From: Candidatus Roizmanbacteria bacterium RIFCSPHIGHO2_01_FULL_39_8
GTDB taxonomy: Bacteria > Patescibacteriota > Microgenomatia > UBA1406 > GWC2-37-13
DNA length: 7,947 nt
Reading direction: 5' to 3'
Assembly: GCA_001789355.1 (NCBI GenBank)
Contig: MFZI01000069.1
Coordinates: forward strand, 507-8,453
The position numbers were made by a program, and so were the translations under genes. The notes beneath the pieces are model-generated. The model saw only the letters and a program-made list of their open reading frames with translations, searched no databases and was not told the origin of the DNA. This document shows, one piece after another, positions 1 through 6,023 of this stretch. How positions within the stretch are numbered: the stretch's first letter is position 1; each line of letters starts with the position of its first letter.

Positions 1-255
1 TGCTGCGGCATCGATATCTTCTTTTTTGGCCCGCGTGAGAGAGCAGATGATCGGATCCTTGACCGCTTTAGAAATCTCGATAATCGACTGAAAATCTCCA
101 GGACTCGAGATGGGAAAACCCGCCTCGATAATATCAACACCCAAACTCTCCAGTTCTTTGGCGATTTCAATTTTTTCCACCGTGTTCAATTGACAGCCGG
201 GTACCTGTTCCCCATCGCGCAAGGTTGTATCAAAGACAAAAATGCGATTATTCAT
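1..255 (-). CDS. leuA: 2-isopropylmalate synthase, N-terminal part (gene runs off the left edge)
   Basis: This is the first 85 codons of a gene cut by the window edge. The enzyme condenses acetyl-CoA with 2-oxoisovalerate to make 2-isopropylmalate, the first committed step of leucine synthesis in the cytoplasm. Residues 9-17 read DTTLRDGEQ, the hallmark of the DRE-TIM metallolyase family, with Arg13 and Asp14 in the catalytic and metal-binding positions. Residues 44-55 read EAGFPISSPGDF, which fits LeuA better than citramalate or homocitrate synthase. The start ATG at 255-253 lies inside the 3' end of ilvN, so the two genes overlap by 8 nt, which suggests translational coupling. No clear ribosome binding site precedes it. 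The C-terminal regulatory domain that would bind leucine is outside the window, so feedback control and the exact subtype cannot be judged. Confidence 0.92.
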   Translation of the reverse strand, partial: MNNRIFVFDTTLRDGEQVPGCQLNTVEKIEIAKELESLGVDIIEAGFPISSPGDFQSIIEISKAVKDPIICSLTRAKKEDIDAAA

Positions 256-484
256 ATTTTACTTCATAAACTTCGATGATTTTATTGATCTGTTTGACGA
301 CTTTGCCGATGACATCTTCATGGTCTTCGATTTTGATCGTGAACAGGGAAATATTAGGGTTTTTCGTTTTTCCGACATGGAGTTCTTCGACGTTGATTTT
401 TCTTCGTAAAAAGAGATCTGCGATCCGGTACAGAACTCCCGGCTTATTTTCGGAAATGACGGTAATGGTGTGTATTTTTTTCAT
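248..484 (-). CDS. ilvN: acetolactate synthase small (regulatory) subunit, ACT domain only
   Basis: This 78-residue protein is the regulatory partner of the large subunit encoded just upstream. It starts MKKIHTITV and continues ENKPGVLYRIADLF, the typical first strand and helix of the IlvN/IlvH ACT domain. Asn13 and Gly16 fall where valine-binding residues lie in the family. LFLRRKINVEEL and a later ISLFTIKI strand complete one ACT domain. The C-terminal domain of ordinary IlvN/IlvH (about 160 residues) is absent, so the size resembles E. coli IlvM (87 residues). The ATG at 484 was chosen because family homology begins there; an in-frame ATG at 523 would add 13 residues without resemblance. 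The frame stays open further upstream only because it runs across the end of ilvB. The stop overlaps the leuA start. Whether this short subunit confers valine inhibition cannot be told from sequence. Confidence 0.88.
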   Translation of the reverse strand: MKKIHTITVISENKPGVLYRIADLFLRRKINVEELHVGKTKNPNISLFTIKIEDHEDVIGKVVKQINKIIEVYEVKYE

Positions 485-548
485 AAATTTATTTTTAAAA
501 ACAGATTCTGTCCCGACGCCCATTTTTTTAATTTTATTTGTAAAAGTC

Positions 549-2234
549 TTATTCAAGTCGTATTTCGGTAACAGATGCTCCGGTAGGGACCATGGGAAAC
601 ACGTTGTGTTCGGTCTCCACCGCAATATCTAATAAATATGGATTATCTGATTTGAGCATTCTATCAAGCGCTTTTGACACCTGCTCTCTTTTCTCAACTT
701 TCTCTGCTTTGATTCCGAATCCTTTTGCTATCGCTATAAAATCTGGGTTTTTGAGATAGGTGAACGAATACCTTTTTTCAAAAAACATTTGCTGCCACTG
801 GCGAACCATTCCTAAATAGTTATTATTAAGAATGACTATCTTAACCGGTAATTTTTCCTGAGCAATTGTCCCTAATTCCTGCAGTGTCATCTGAAAACTC
901 CCGTCGCCGACTACCGCGATAACCTGCCTTTTTGGAGCAGCCACTTTGGCTCCCATTGCTGCCGGTACGCCAAATCCCATCGTCCCGGCTCCTCCGGAGG
1001 TAATATAGCTGTTGGTATCGGCAAATCGATAGAATCTTGCTGCGATCATCTGATGTTGGCCAACATCAGCCACTATTACCGCCTTTCCCTTGGTCTTTTT
1101 CGAAAGCATATCGATAGCTTCCGCCATTTTTACCTTTGGAGTGGTGGGAGCAAATTCTTTTTTCGTTACTTTTTCATACTCTTTTTTGGCATATGATTTG
1201 AATTCGCCAAACCAGCTTCTCCGATTTTTTCTTTTGAGATGTTTGGTGATTTCTCTCAAGACCAGTTTCGCATCCCCTACGAGCTCAATAGCTACAGGTA
1301 CATTCTTATTCATTTCAGCCGGATCGATATCGATATGGATCACTTTCGCTTTTGTCGCATAGTCTTTGAGTCTTCCTGTTACACGGTCGTCGAATCTCAT
1401 CCCGACTGCAATGATGACATCAGCTTCGTTGGTGAGAACATTCGGGGCATAGTTGCCATGCATACCAAGCATCCCAACGTAATTGGGATGTGATGTCGGC
1501 AAGGCTGATAAACCATGTAAAGTTGATGCGGCCGGTACTCCGCCTTTTTCTAAAAATTGTTTAAGTTCGGCTTGGGCTTTCGAAATAAGGACTCCATGTC
1601 CGATGAGGACATAAGGTTTTCTGGCAGAGTTTATAAGCTGTGCAGCTTCTTTACATACTATTTCGTCTCCCTTTTGTGGAACTACATAGCCGGGGAGATT
1701 GATTTTTTTCGGATATCTGAAATCACACGATTCAAACTGGGCATTTTTCGTGATATCGACGACCACTGGTCCAGGCCTTCCGCTTCGTGCGATATAAAAA
1801 GCCTTAGCTAAGACGTCTGCGATCTCGAATGCGTCGGTGACCTGGTAGTTCCATTTGGTGATGGGAGCGGTCACTCCCATAACATCTGTCTCCTGAAATG
1901 CATCGGTGCCAAGATATGCTTTGGCAACTTGACCTGTTACACAAACAAGAGGGACTGAATCCATCATCGCATCGGCTATCCCAGTGACTAAGTTAGTTGC
2001 CCCGGGTCCAGAGGTGACGACACAAACGCCAGGCTCGCCGGTGATTCTTGCATATCCCTCGGCTGCATGAGACGCTCCCTGTTCGTGTCGGACGAGGATG
2101 TGTCGGATTTTTTTTTCATAGTGATAGAGAGCATCGTAAAAGGGCATGATCGCACCTCCCGGATAACCGAAAATCACTTTTACGTTTTCTTTAAGAAAAC
2201 TCTCTAAAATAGCTTTTGATCCCGACATTTTCAT
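549..2234 (-). CDS. ilvB: acetolactate (acetohydroxyacid) synthase large, catalytic subunit
   Basis: This thiamine-diphosphate enzyme joins two pyruvates to 2-acetolactate, or pyruvate and 2-oxobutyrate to 2-acetohydroxybutyrate, the first common step to valine, leucine and isoleucine. At 561 residues it is full length. The N-terminal domain contains RHEQGA with catalytic Glu51 and the conserved TSGPGATN stretch near 74-81. A central FAD-type domain includes GMRFDDRVTG near 278-287. The C-terminal domain has the DVGQHQM motif (390-396), GTMGFGVP (417-424), and the ThDP/Mg motif from GDGS (443-446) to the Asn run at 470-472. Trp480 in VRQWQ matches the tryptophan associated with 2-oxobutyrate preference and herbicide binding in the family. 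The ATG at 2234 lies 3 nt after the ilvE stop, without an obvious ribosome binding site. An in-frame ATG two codons later is an alternative start. Confidence 0.97.
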   Translation of the reverse strand: MKMSGSKAILESFLKENVKVIFGYPGGAIMPFYDALYHYEKKIRHILVRHEQGASHAAEGYARITGEPGVCVVTSGPGATNLVTGIADAMMDSVPLVCVTGQVAKAYLGTDAFQETDVMGVTAPITKWNYQVTDAFEIADVLAKAFYIARSGRPGPVVVDITKNAQFESCDFRYPKKINLPGYVVPQKGDEIVCKEAAQLINSARKPYVLIGHGVLISKAQAELKQFLEKGGVPAASTLHGLSALPTSHPNYVGMLGMHGNYAPNVLTNEADVIIAVGMRFDDRVTGRLKDYATKAKVIHIDIDPAEMNKNVPVAIELVGDAKLVLREITKHLKRKNRRSWFGEFKSYAKKEYEKVTKKEFAPTTPKVKMAEAIDMLSKKTKGKAVIVADVGQHQMIAARFYRFADTNSYITSGGAGTMGFGVPAAMGAKVAAPKRQVIAVVGDGSFQMTLQELGTIAQEKLPVKIVILNNNYLGMVRQWQQMFFEKRYSFTYLKNPDFIAIAKGFGIKAEKVEKREQVSKALDRMLKSDNPYLLDIAVETEHNVFPMVPTGASVTEIRLE

Positions 2235-2237
2235 ACG

Positions 2238-3167
2238 TTACATTTTCAATTTAGTACACCACTTTGAATATTTTGGTTCATCTCCGCGTACGATTTTAAA
2301 AAATAAATCCTGCAGAAGTGAACTTACTTTCCCTTTTTTTCCATGTCCTATTTTCCTTCCGTCGATTTTGGAAATCCATGAGACCTGTACTCCTGTTCCC
2401 GAAAAGAATGCTTCGTCTGCAATATATAATTCAGTTCTGTCAATCTTTCTTTCTTCAACTGGGATATGATTATCTTTTGCAAGCTGAAGGACTGTTCTTC
2501 GAGTTATTCCTTCTAAAATGTCGTCTGTTTTTGGTGGTGTGGTTAATATGCCATCACGGATAATAAATAAATTCTCAGCAGATCCTTCTGATACATGCCC
2601 GTCATCGGTCAGAAATATTGCCTCATCAAATCCTCTGTCGTTGGCCTCTTTTCTGGCGAGAGCAGAATTAATATATGCACCGGTCACTTTTGCTCTTGCA
2701 GGGATCGCATTGTCTGAAATTCTTCGCCACGAGGAAACCATTACCGATAGCCCCTTGTCTACGGGAAGATATTCGCCTAGAGGAATCATATAAAGACCAA
2801 ATGCAAATTTAGAATCTGAATTAAGATTTGGTGATAAATTCAGGCTCGAAGCGTATGCAAAAGGCCGAAAATAGGCGTCTGTTAGCGGTTTATTTTTCTT
2901 AGCGAGATTGATCGTAAGATCAACGAGCTCCCGATGAGAAAAATCTATACTCACCCCAATTATGTTTATTGAATTGAGAAATCGTCGGTAGTGATCCGAA
3001 AGCCTAAAGATAGACAAGAATGAGCCATTCTTATTGTAGTATCCGCGGATTCCACCAAATATACCAGTTCCATACTGGAGTGCATTGGTCATAATCGAGA
3101 CGGATGCTTTTTCTATAGGAACAACTTTTCCTGAAAAGAAAGCATACGGAAACGCATTGGTTTTCAT
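2238..3167 (-). CDS. ilvE: branched-chain amino acid aminotransferase (fold-type IV PLP enzyme)
   Basis: IlvE transfers an amino group between glutamate and the 2-oxo acids of valine, leucine and isoleucine, the last step of their synthesis. The 309-residue length is normal. LQYGTGIFGGIRGY (30-43) is the characteristic N-terminal motif. ARAKVTGAYINSAL contains the PLP-binding Lys160, and HVSEGSAENLF (191-201) contains Glu194, which contacts the pyridine nitrogen. EGITRRT near 219-225 and FFSGTGVQV near 254-262 form the phosphate and substrate region. It is the first structural gene of the ilvE-ilvB-ilvN-leuA operon and sits directly behind an attenuator. No Shine-Dalgarno sequence precedes the ATG; instead a small inverted repeat lies 6 nt upstream. 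A D-amino acid or aminodeoxychorismate lyase of the same fold is unlikely given the motifs and context. Confidence 0.96.
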   Translation of the reverse strand: MKTNAFPYAFFSGKVVPIEKASVSIMTNALQYGTGIFGGIRGYYNKNGSFLSIFRLSDHYRRFLNSINIIGVSIDFSHRELVDLTINLAKKNKPLTDAYFRPFAYASSLNLSPNLNSDSKFAFGLYMIPLGEYLPVDKGLSVMVSSWRRISDNAIPARAKVTGAYINSALARKEANDRGFDEAIFLTDDGHVSEGSAENLFIIRDGILTTPPKTDDILEGITRRTVLQLAKDNHIPVEERKIDRTELYIADEAFFSGTGVQVSWISKIDGRKIGHGKKGKVSSLLQDLFFKIVRGDEPKYSKWCTKLKM

Positions 3168-3173
3168 ATCTGT

Positions 3174-3191
3174 TCATTTGAACTCAAATGA
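3174..3191 (-). repeat. short inverted repeat just upstream of the ilvE start
   Basis: On the minus strand the sequence TCATTTG is followed by the 4-nt loop AGTT and CAAATGA, giving a perfect 7-bp stem that ends 6 nt before the ilvE ATG. It lies between the attenuator's U-run and the start codon, so it is present only in read-through transcripts. It could be a hairpin that influences ilvE translation or a small operator. No U-run follows it, so it is not a terminator. The stem is AT-rich and short, and its function is unproven. Confidence 0.45.
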
Positions 3192-3204
3192 GTAACTTGC
3201 CTAC

Positions 3205-3229
3205 AAAAAAACCGCCCCTGTGGGCGGTT
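3205..3229 (-). terminator. intrinsic terminator of the ilvE attenuator
   Basis: In the minus-strand transcript AACCGCCC (3229-3222) pairs perfectly with GGGCGGTT (3217-3210) across the loop ACAG, an 8-bp stem with six G-C pairs. The T-run at 3211-3205 gives seven U residues. This is a textbook Rho-independent terminator, but it lies about 40 nt before the ilvE start and after a promoter and leader peptide, so it is best read as the regulated terminator of an attenuator. It would also stop any transcription arriving from cysS and the Mur ligase, since no other terminator is visible between those genes and ilvE. Confidence 0.9.
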
Positions 3230-3253
3230 ACTTAACACTAACATCCTCCGCCC
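3222..3253 (-). promoter_or_regulatory. antiterminator pairing of the ilvE attenuator
   Basis: GGGCGG at 3253-3248 is exactly complementary to CCGCCC at 3227-3222, which is also the 5' arm of the terminator. The two pairings are mutually exclusive: if GGGCGG captures CCGCCC the terminator cannot form and RNA polymerase continues into ilvE. GGGCGG starts 1 nt after the stop codon of the leader peptide, so a ribosome resting on that stop would mask it and favour termination. The loop of 20 nt between the arms is long but acceptable. The assignment is inferred from complementarity; no folding energy was calculated. Confidence 0.77.
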
Positions 3254-3288
3254 GTTAGGCCGGTTTAATAAGGAGGACAATAATGTTA
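3233..3288 (-). promoter_or_regulatory. leader hairpin over the Ile/Val/Leu codons (attenuator 1:2 stem)
   Basis: In the minus-strand RNA the segment 3288-3272, which contains most of the branched-chain codons of the leader peptide, can pair with 3249-3233. Of 17 opposed positions 16 pair (three of them G-U) and one is a U-U mismatch (3280/3241). The GC-rich top pairs CCTCC with GGAGG. A small GCC/GGC stem may close inside the loop. The 3' arm shares its first bases with the antiterminator GGGCGG, so forming this stem leaves CCGCCC free and lets the terminator fold. That matches the protective 1:2 hairpin of classical amino acid attenuators, formed when the leader is not translated. Confidence 0.8.
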
Positions 3289-3302
3289 TTGCGTTTTACC
3301 AT
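3255..3302 (-). CDS. branched-chain amino acid attenuator leader peptide (15 aa)
   Basis: ATG at 3302 opens a 15-codon frame ending in TAA at 3257-3255: MVKRNNIIVLLIKPA. Six successive codons (ATT ATT GTC CTC CTT ATT, 3284-3267) specify Ile-Ile-Val-Leu-Leu-Ile, the three end products of the operon downstream. The peptide is followed by competing RNA stems and an intrinsic terminator ahead of ilvE. This is the arrangement of the E. coli ilv and leu leaders. Ribosome stalling at any of these codons when charged tRNA is scarce would block the codon-containing arm of the leader hairpin and free the antiterminator. There is no room for a Shine-Dalgarno sequence, because the -10 box of the promoter ends 9 nt before the ATG, so initiation is probably leaderless or nearly so. 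The peptide itself is expected to have no other role. Confidence 0.9.
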   Translation of the reverse strand: MVKRNNIIVLLIKPA

Positions 3303-3311
3303 TAAAGATTA

Positions 3312-3339
3312 ATTATAACAAGGCATTTTAAAATTGCAA
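3312..3339 (-). promoter_or_regulatory. promoter of the ilvE-ilvB-ilvN-leuA operon
   Basis: On the minus strand TTGCAA (3339-3334, four of six matches to the -35 consensus) is followed after 16 nt by a perfect TATAAT (3317-3312). Transcription should start near 3306-3302, at or just before the leader peptide ATG. The spacer contains the palindrome ATTTTAAAAT, which may be only AT-rich sequence. The promoter lies immediately behind the stop codon of the Mur ligase, so the operon has its own start. Confidence 0.77.
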
Positions 3340-3343
3340 ATGA

Positions 3344-4576
3344 TTATTCGACTTTTGATACTTCGAGTATCAGATCAGCAGGAGGTTTTTTTCCTTCAAG
3401 GATCATAAGGACGCGTTCGACGTGCCGATAGAGAGAACCCTTTAAATAAATGAGGTCACCTTTTTGCAGCACTTTTTTCAAAAAAATGGCTGCATCGTAC
3501 ACGTCTTTTGCAAAATAAACGTCATTTTTAGAAAGGCCAGAGCGCACAGCTTCTTCAATCACGTATTTTTGCATGGGGCCGATTCCGATGACAATATCGA
3601 TATCCAAATCACCGATAAGTTTCCCGATTTTTATGTGTTCCTCTTGCGGATTTTGTAACTCGCCCATCTCGGCCAAAATCACTATCTTTTTCCCTTTGGT
3701 GTATTCGATCTGGGAGAGAGTGATAAGACCTGCAGCGGTTGAAGATGGATTGGCCCGGAGAGAGTCATTGAGAATCATAGTCCCAAGCGGACCGGTTTCA
3801 ATACTCATGCGGCCAACAAGCGGTTTCAAAACGTTGAATGTATCGATTAACCGATCAATTGATACATTCATATCGCTAAATGTTTGTGCCGCTTTAAAAG
3901 TAAGAAGAGCCGACATGATGGTGTAGATGTGATGTTTTCCAATGAGTCCTGTTGTAACAGTGAAAAATTTTTTTAAGTCGGTGAAAAATAGTTTGAATTC
4001 GGTGCCTGAGAGCGAGAGCCGGATCGATTCAGGGTCAACCCATACGTCACAATTGGTTGCATCGGTTCCATACCATAATATCTTCGCTTTCGTAGAATTC
4101 CCCATCTCTCTGACATTTGTATCGTCATAATTTAAAATCGCAAACCCGTATTCGGGGAGAGCTTCAATTAGTTTTCTTTTTTCCGTGATTAGATTTTCCA
4201 GTGAGCCGAGATGTTCTTGGTCGGTGTGAACCGGTGATATACCGGTAACAATACCAATTTTTGGTTTTACTATTTGCAGATGAAGATCCATTTCGTTCGG
4301 GTGATCAACTCCCAGCTCAAAGACTACAAATTTCGTCCATGGTCCTACTCTGAGAGCGGTCATCGGAACATTATAAATCGTGTCGAGATTCGTGTCGGTC
4401 TTCATCGTTGACCCAATCAAAGAGAGAATTCTTGTGACCACCCAAGAAGTATTTGTTTTCCCTTGGCTTCCGGTGATACCAATTTGAAGGGCAGGCATGA
4501 GAGATAACCAATATTTGGCGAAAGCCCGACGAGTAGAATGAAAAATTTTTTTATAAAAGGGAGGTATATAGGTCAT
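3344..4576 (-). CDS. Mur ligase family protein, MurF-like, lacking the N-terminal substrate domain
   Basis: Mur ligases are cytoplasmic ATP-dependent amide-bond ligases of peptidoglycan synthesis; MurF adds D-Ala-D-Ala to the UDP-MurNAc peptide. The ATP-binding loop TGSQGKT lies at 35-41, ELGVDH with a likely Mg-binding Glu87 near 87-92, and Lys133 aligns with the carbamylated lysine of the family. GKHH (213-216) replaces the usual G-x-H-N. NDSLRANPSS (270-279) strongly resembles the MurF signature DDSYNANP, and ILAEMGEL (300-307) matches the MurF C-terminal domain. At 410 residues it is shorter than E. coli MurF (452), because only a basic, aromatic stretch of about 30 residues precedes the P-loop where MurF has its uridine-binding domain. 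Substrate specificity is therefore uncertain; MurF is the best guess and another Mur-type ligase is possible. It starts 19 nt after cysS and probably shares its transcript. Confidence 0.85.
   Translation of the reverse strand: MTYIPPFYKKIFHSTRRAFAKYWLSLMPALQIGITGSQGKTNTSWVVTRILSLIGSTMKTDTNLDTIYNVPMTALRVGPWTKFVVFELGVDHPNEMDLHLQIVKPKIGIVTGISPVHTDQEHLGSLENLITEKRKLIEALPEYGFAILNYDDTNVREMGNSTKAKILWYGTDATNCDVWVDPESIRLSLSGTEFKLFFTDLKKFFTVTTGLIGKHHIYTIMSALLTFKAAQTFSDMNVSIDRLIDTFNVLKPLVGRMSIETGPLGTMILNDSLRANPSSTAAGLITLSQIEYTKGKKIVILAEMGELQNPQEEHIKIGKLIGDLDIDIVIGIGPMQKYVIEEAVRSGLSKNDVYFAKDVYDAAIFLKKVLQKGDLIYLKGSLYRHVERVLMILEGKKPPADLILEVSKVE
3835..3870. repeat. near-perfect 14-bp inverted repeat inside the Mur ligase gene
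   Basis: The 14-nt arms 3835-3848 and 3857-3870 (plus strand TGAATGTATCGATT and AATTGATACATTCA) are complementary at 13 positions and separated by 8 nt. The single non-match is a G-T on the plus strand. It encodes NVSIDRLIDTFNV in the Mur ligase. It has no U-run and no known role; the AT-rich composition makes coincidence possible. Confidence 0.55.
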
Positions 4577-4595
4577 AAATCCAAAAATATTTTTC

Positions 4596-6017
4596 CTAAG
4601 GCTTAATTTTTGAGTTTCGGGGTAACACTACAGTTCCCTGATTCGTGTCTTGAACGCGAAATCCTCTTTTCACGATTTCATCTTTTATTATATCTGATGC
4701 TGAGTAATTTCCAGCTTTGCGAAATTGATCTCTTTGCTCTTTTAGATCAATAATATCGCTTGGAATTTCTGGTTCACTAACTTCACTTAATTCAAGACCA
4801 AATACTTGATCAAATTGTAGAAGAAGATCGAGTTTGTCTTGAGAAGGAATATTCGATTTAAGCGTGCTCCACATTAGTCCGAGTGCTTCAGGTATTTGAA
4901 AGTCTTCAGAAAGCGATTCGCTAAAATAACTCCGAAACTTATCGACCTGGACCAATTTTTCATTAGAGAGTATGGTCCGATCTGTTTGTTTTCGAAGAGA
5001 AATTATAGTGTTCTTGAGCCTGTTGTATCCTTCTTTTGCTGCAGAAAGCGCTTCCCAGGTAAAATTTTGTTTTGATCTATAATGTGCACTTAAGAAAAAA
5101 TAACGCAAATCAAGCGGACTGAAGCCTTTTTCAATGACGTCGTTTAAGGTATAGCTTGAACCCTCGGATTTTGCCATCTTCTTTTCATCAACCACGAGAT
5201 GTTCGTTGTGCAACCAGTAATGAACAAATGTGACTCCGTTTGCCGATTCGGACTGGGCAATTTCGTTGGTGTGGTGAATAGAGATATGTTCTACTCCACC
5301 CATATGGATGTCGATCGTTTTTCCCAATAACTCCCTTGCCATGACACTACATTCAATATGCCAACCAGGAAATCCCTCACCCAAAGGTGAAGCCCAAGTC
5401 TGTAGGGCATTCGCATGAGACCCTTTCTTAAAAAACCATAATGCAAAGTCGGCAAAATGCTTTTTTTGTGGATCTTCTACGGTACCTTTTCCCGCGCCTT
5501 TGATATTAAGATCAATTTTTTGTTTATTCAACCGGTTATAATCCGGAAATGTATTCACATCAAAATAAACGGCAGTGTCTGTTATGTAGGCATGTTTTTT
5601 TTCCAAGAGAGTCTTTATCATCTCAATCATTTGCGGAACAAAGCGGGTAGCACGAGGCTTGAAATCCGGTCGCAGAATGTTGAGTTTTTCAGTATCGTTC
5701 TCAAATATCTTAATGTATTTGTTTGCGATCTGATCAGGAGTAAGTCCTTCGCGCTTCGCTCCCCTTTCCATCTTGTCTTCACCCGTATCCGCATCACTCA
5801 CCAGATGTCCAACATCGGTATAGTTGCGGGCAAACGATGTCTTATATCCAAGATAATTAAGGCTTCGTCTTATAAGATCGGCCCAAACCATGGCTCGTAG
5901 ATTTCCAATATGCTGTATCCAGTAGACGGTCGGTCCACACTGATAAAAAGTCACTCTCTCTTTTTTTTGAGGTTTGAATTCTTCAAGTTTGCGAGTAAGC
6001 GTATTATAAACCTTCAT
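4596..6017 (-). CDS. cysS: cysteinyl-tRNA synthetase
   Basis: The enzyme attaches cysteine to tRNA-Cys. The 473-residue length is normal for bacterial CysRS. The class I signature HIGN is at 36-39 and the KMSKS loop appears as KMAKS at 280-284. Zinc ligands typical of the family are Cys27 (in YQCGPTVY), Cys223 (in WHIECSVM), His248 and Glu252 (in HHTNEIAQS). The segment before the last two reads GGVEHISIHHTNE, rather than the common GG-[IV]-DL-x-FPHHENE, a variant I associate with Patescibacteria from memory. The C-terminal half holds the DALR-like and anticodon-binding helices. It has its own promoter directly upstream and is followed closely by the Mur ligase. The ATG at 6017 gives a standard N-terminus beginning MKVYNTLT. 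Confidence 0.98.
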   Translation of the reverse strand: MKVYNTLTRKLEEFKPQKKERVTFYQCGPTVYWIQHIGNLRAMVWADLIRRSLNYLGYKTSFARNYTDVGHLVSDADTGEDKMERGAKREGLTPDQIANKYIKIFENDTEKLNILRPDFKPRATRFVPQMIEMIKTLLEKKHAYITDTAVYFDVNTFPDYNRLNKQKIDLNIKGAGKGTVEDPQKKHFADFALWFFKKGSHANALQTWASPLGEGFPGWHIECSVMARELLGKTIDIHMGGVEHISIHHTNEIAQSESANGVTFVHYWLHNEHLVVDEKKMAKSEGSSYTLNDVIEKGFSPLDLRYFFLSAHYRSKQNFTWEALSAAKEGYNRLKNTIISLRKQTDRTILSNEKLVQVDKFRSYFSESLSEDFQIPEALGLMWSTLKSNIPSQDKLDLLLQFDQVFGLELSEVSEPEIPSDIIDLKEQRDQFRKAGNYSASDIIKDEIVKRGFRVQDTNQGTVVLPRNSKIKP

Positions 6018-6023
6018 ATCCTA

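Noticed and set aside
485..625. Upstream extension of ilvN into the ilvB coding region.
   Set aside because: The added residues do not resemble the family and the DNA already encodes the end of IlvB in another frame. The frame is merely open by chance.
1050..1069. Perfect 20-bp palindrome CTGATGTTGGCCAACATCAG inside ilvB.
   Set aside because: It encodes DVGQHQ, a strongly conserved acetolactate synthase motif, whose codons easily give this palindrome. There is no other sign of an operator.
3164..3244. A 26-codon open frame beginning MLVLSNR that ends overlapping the ilvE ATG, as an alternative leader peptide.
   Set aside because: GGAGG directly touches its ATG, leaving no spacing, it runs through the terminator stem, and it has few regulatory codons. 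The upstream 15-codon frame fits attenuation far better.
3323..3339. The palindrome ATTTTAAAAT with flanking GCA/TGC in the ilvE promoter spacer as a repressor site.
   Set aside because: It is short, AT-rich and imperfect at the flanks, and could arise by chance between promoter elements.
3168..3343. A T-box riboswitch in front of ilvE.
   Set aside because: The conserved T-box sequence and specifier stem are not seen. The leader peptide and competing stems explain the region.
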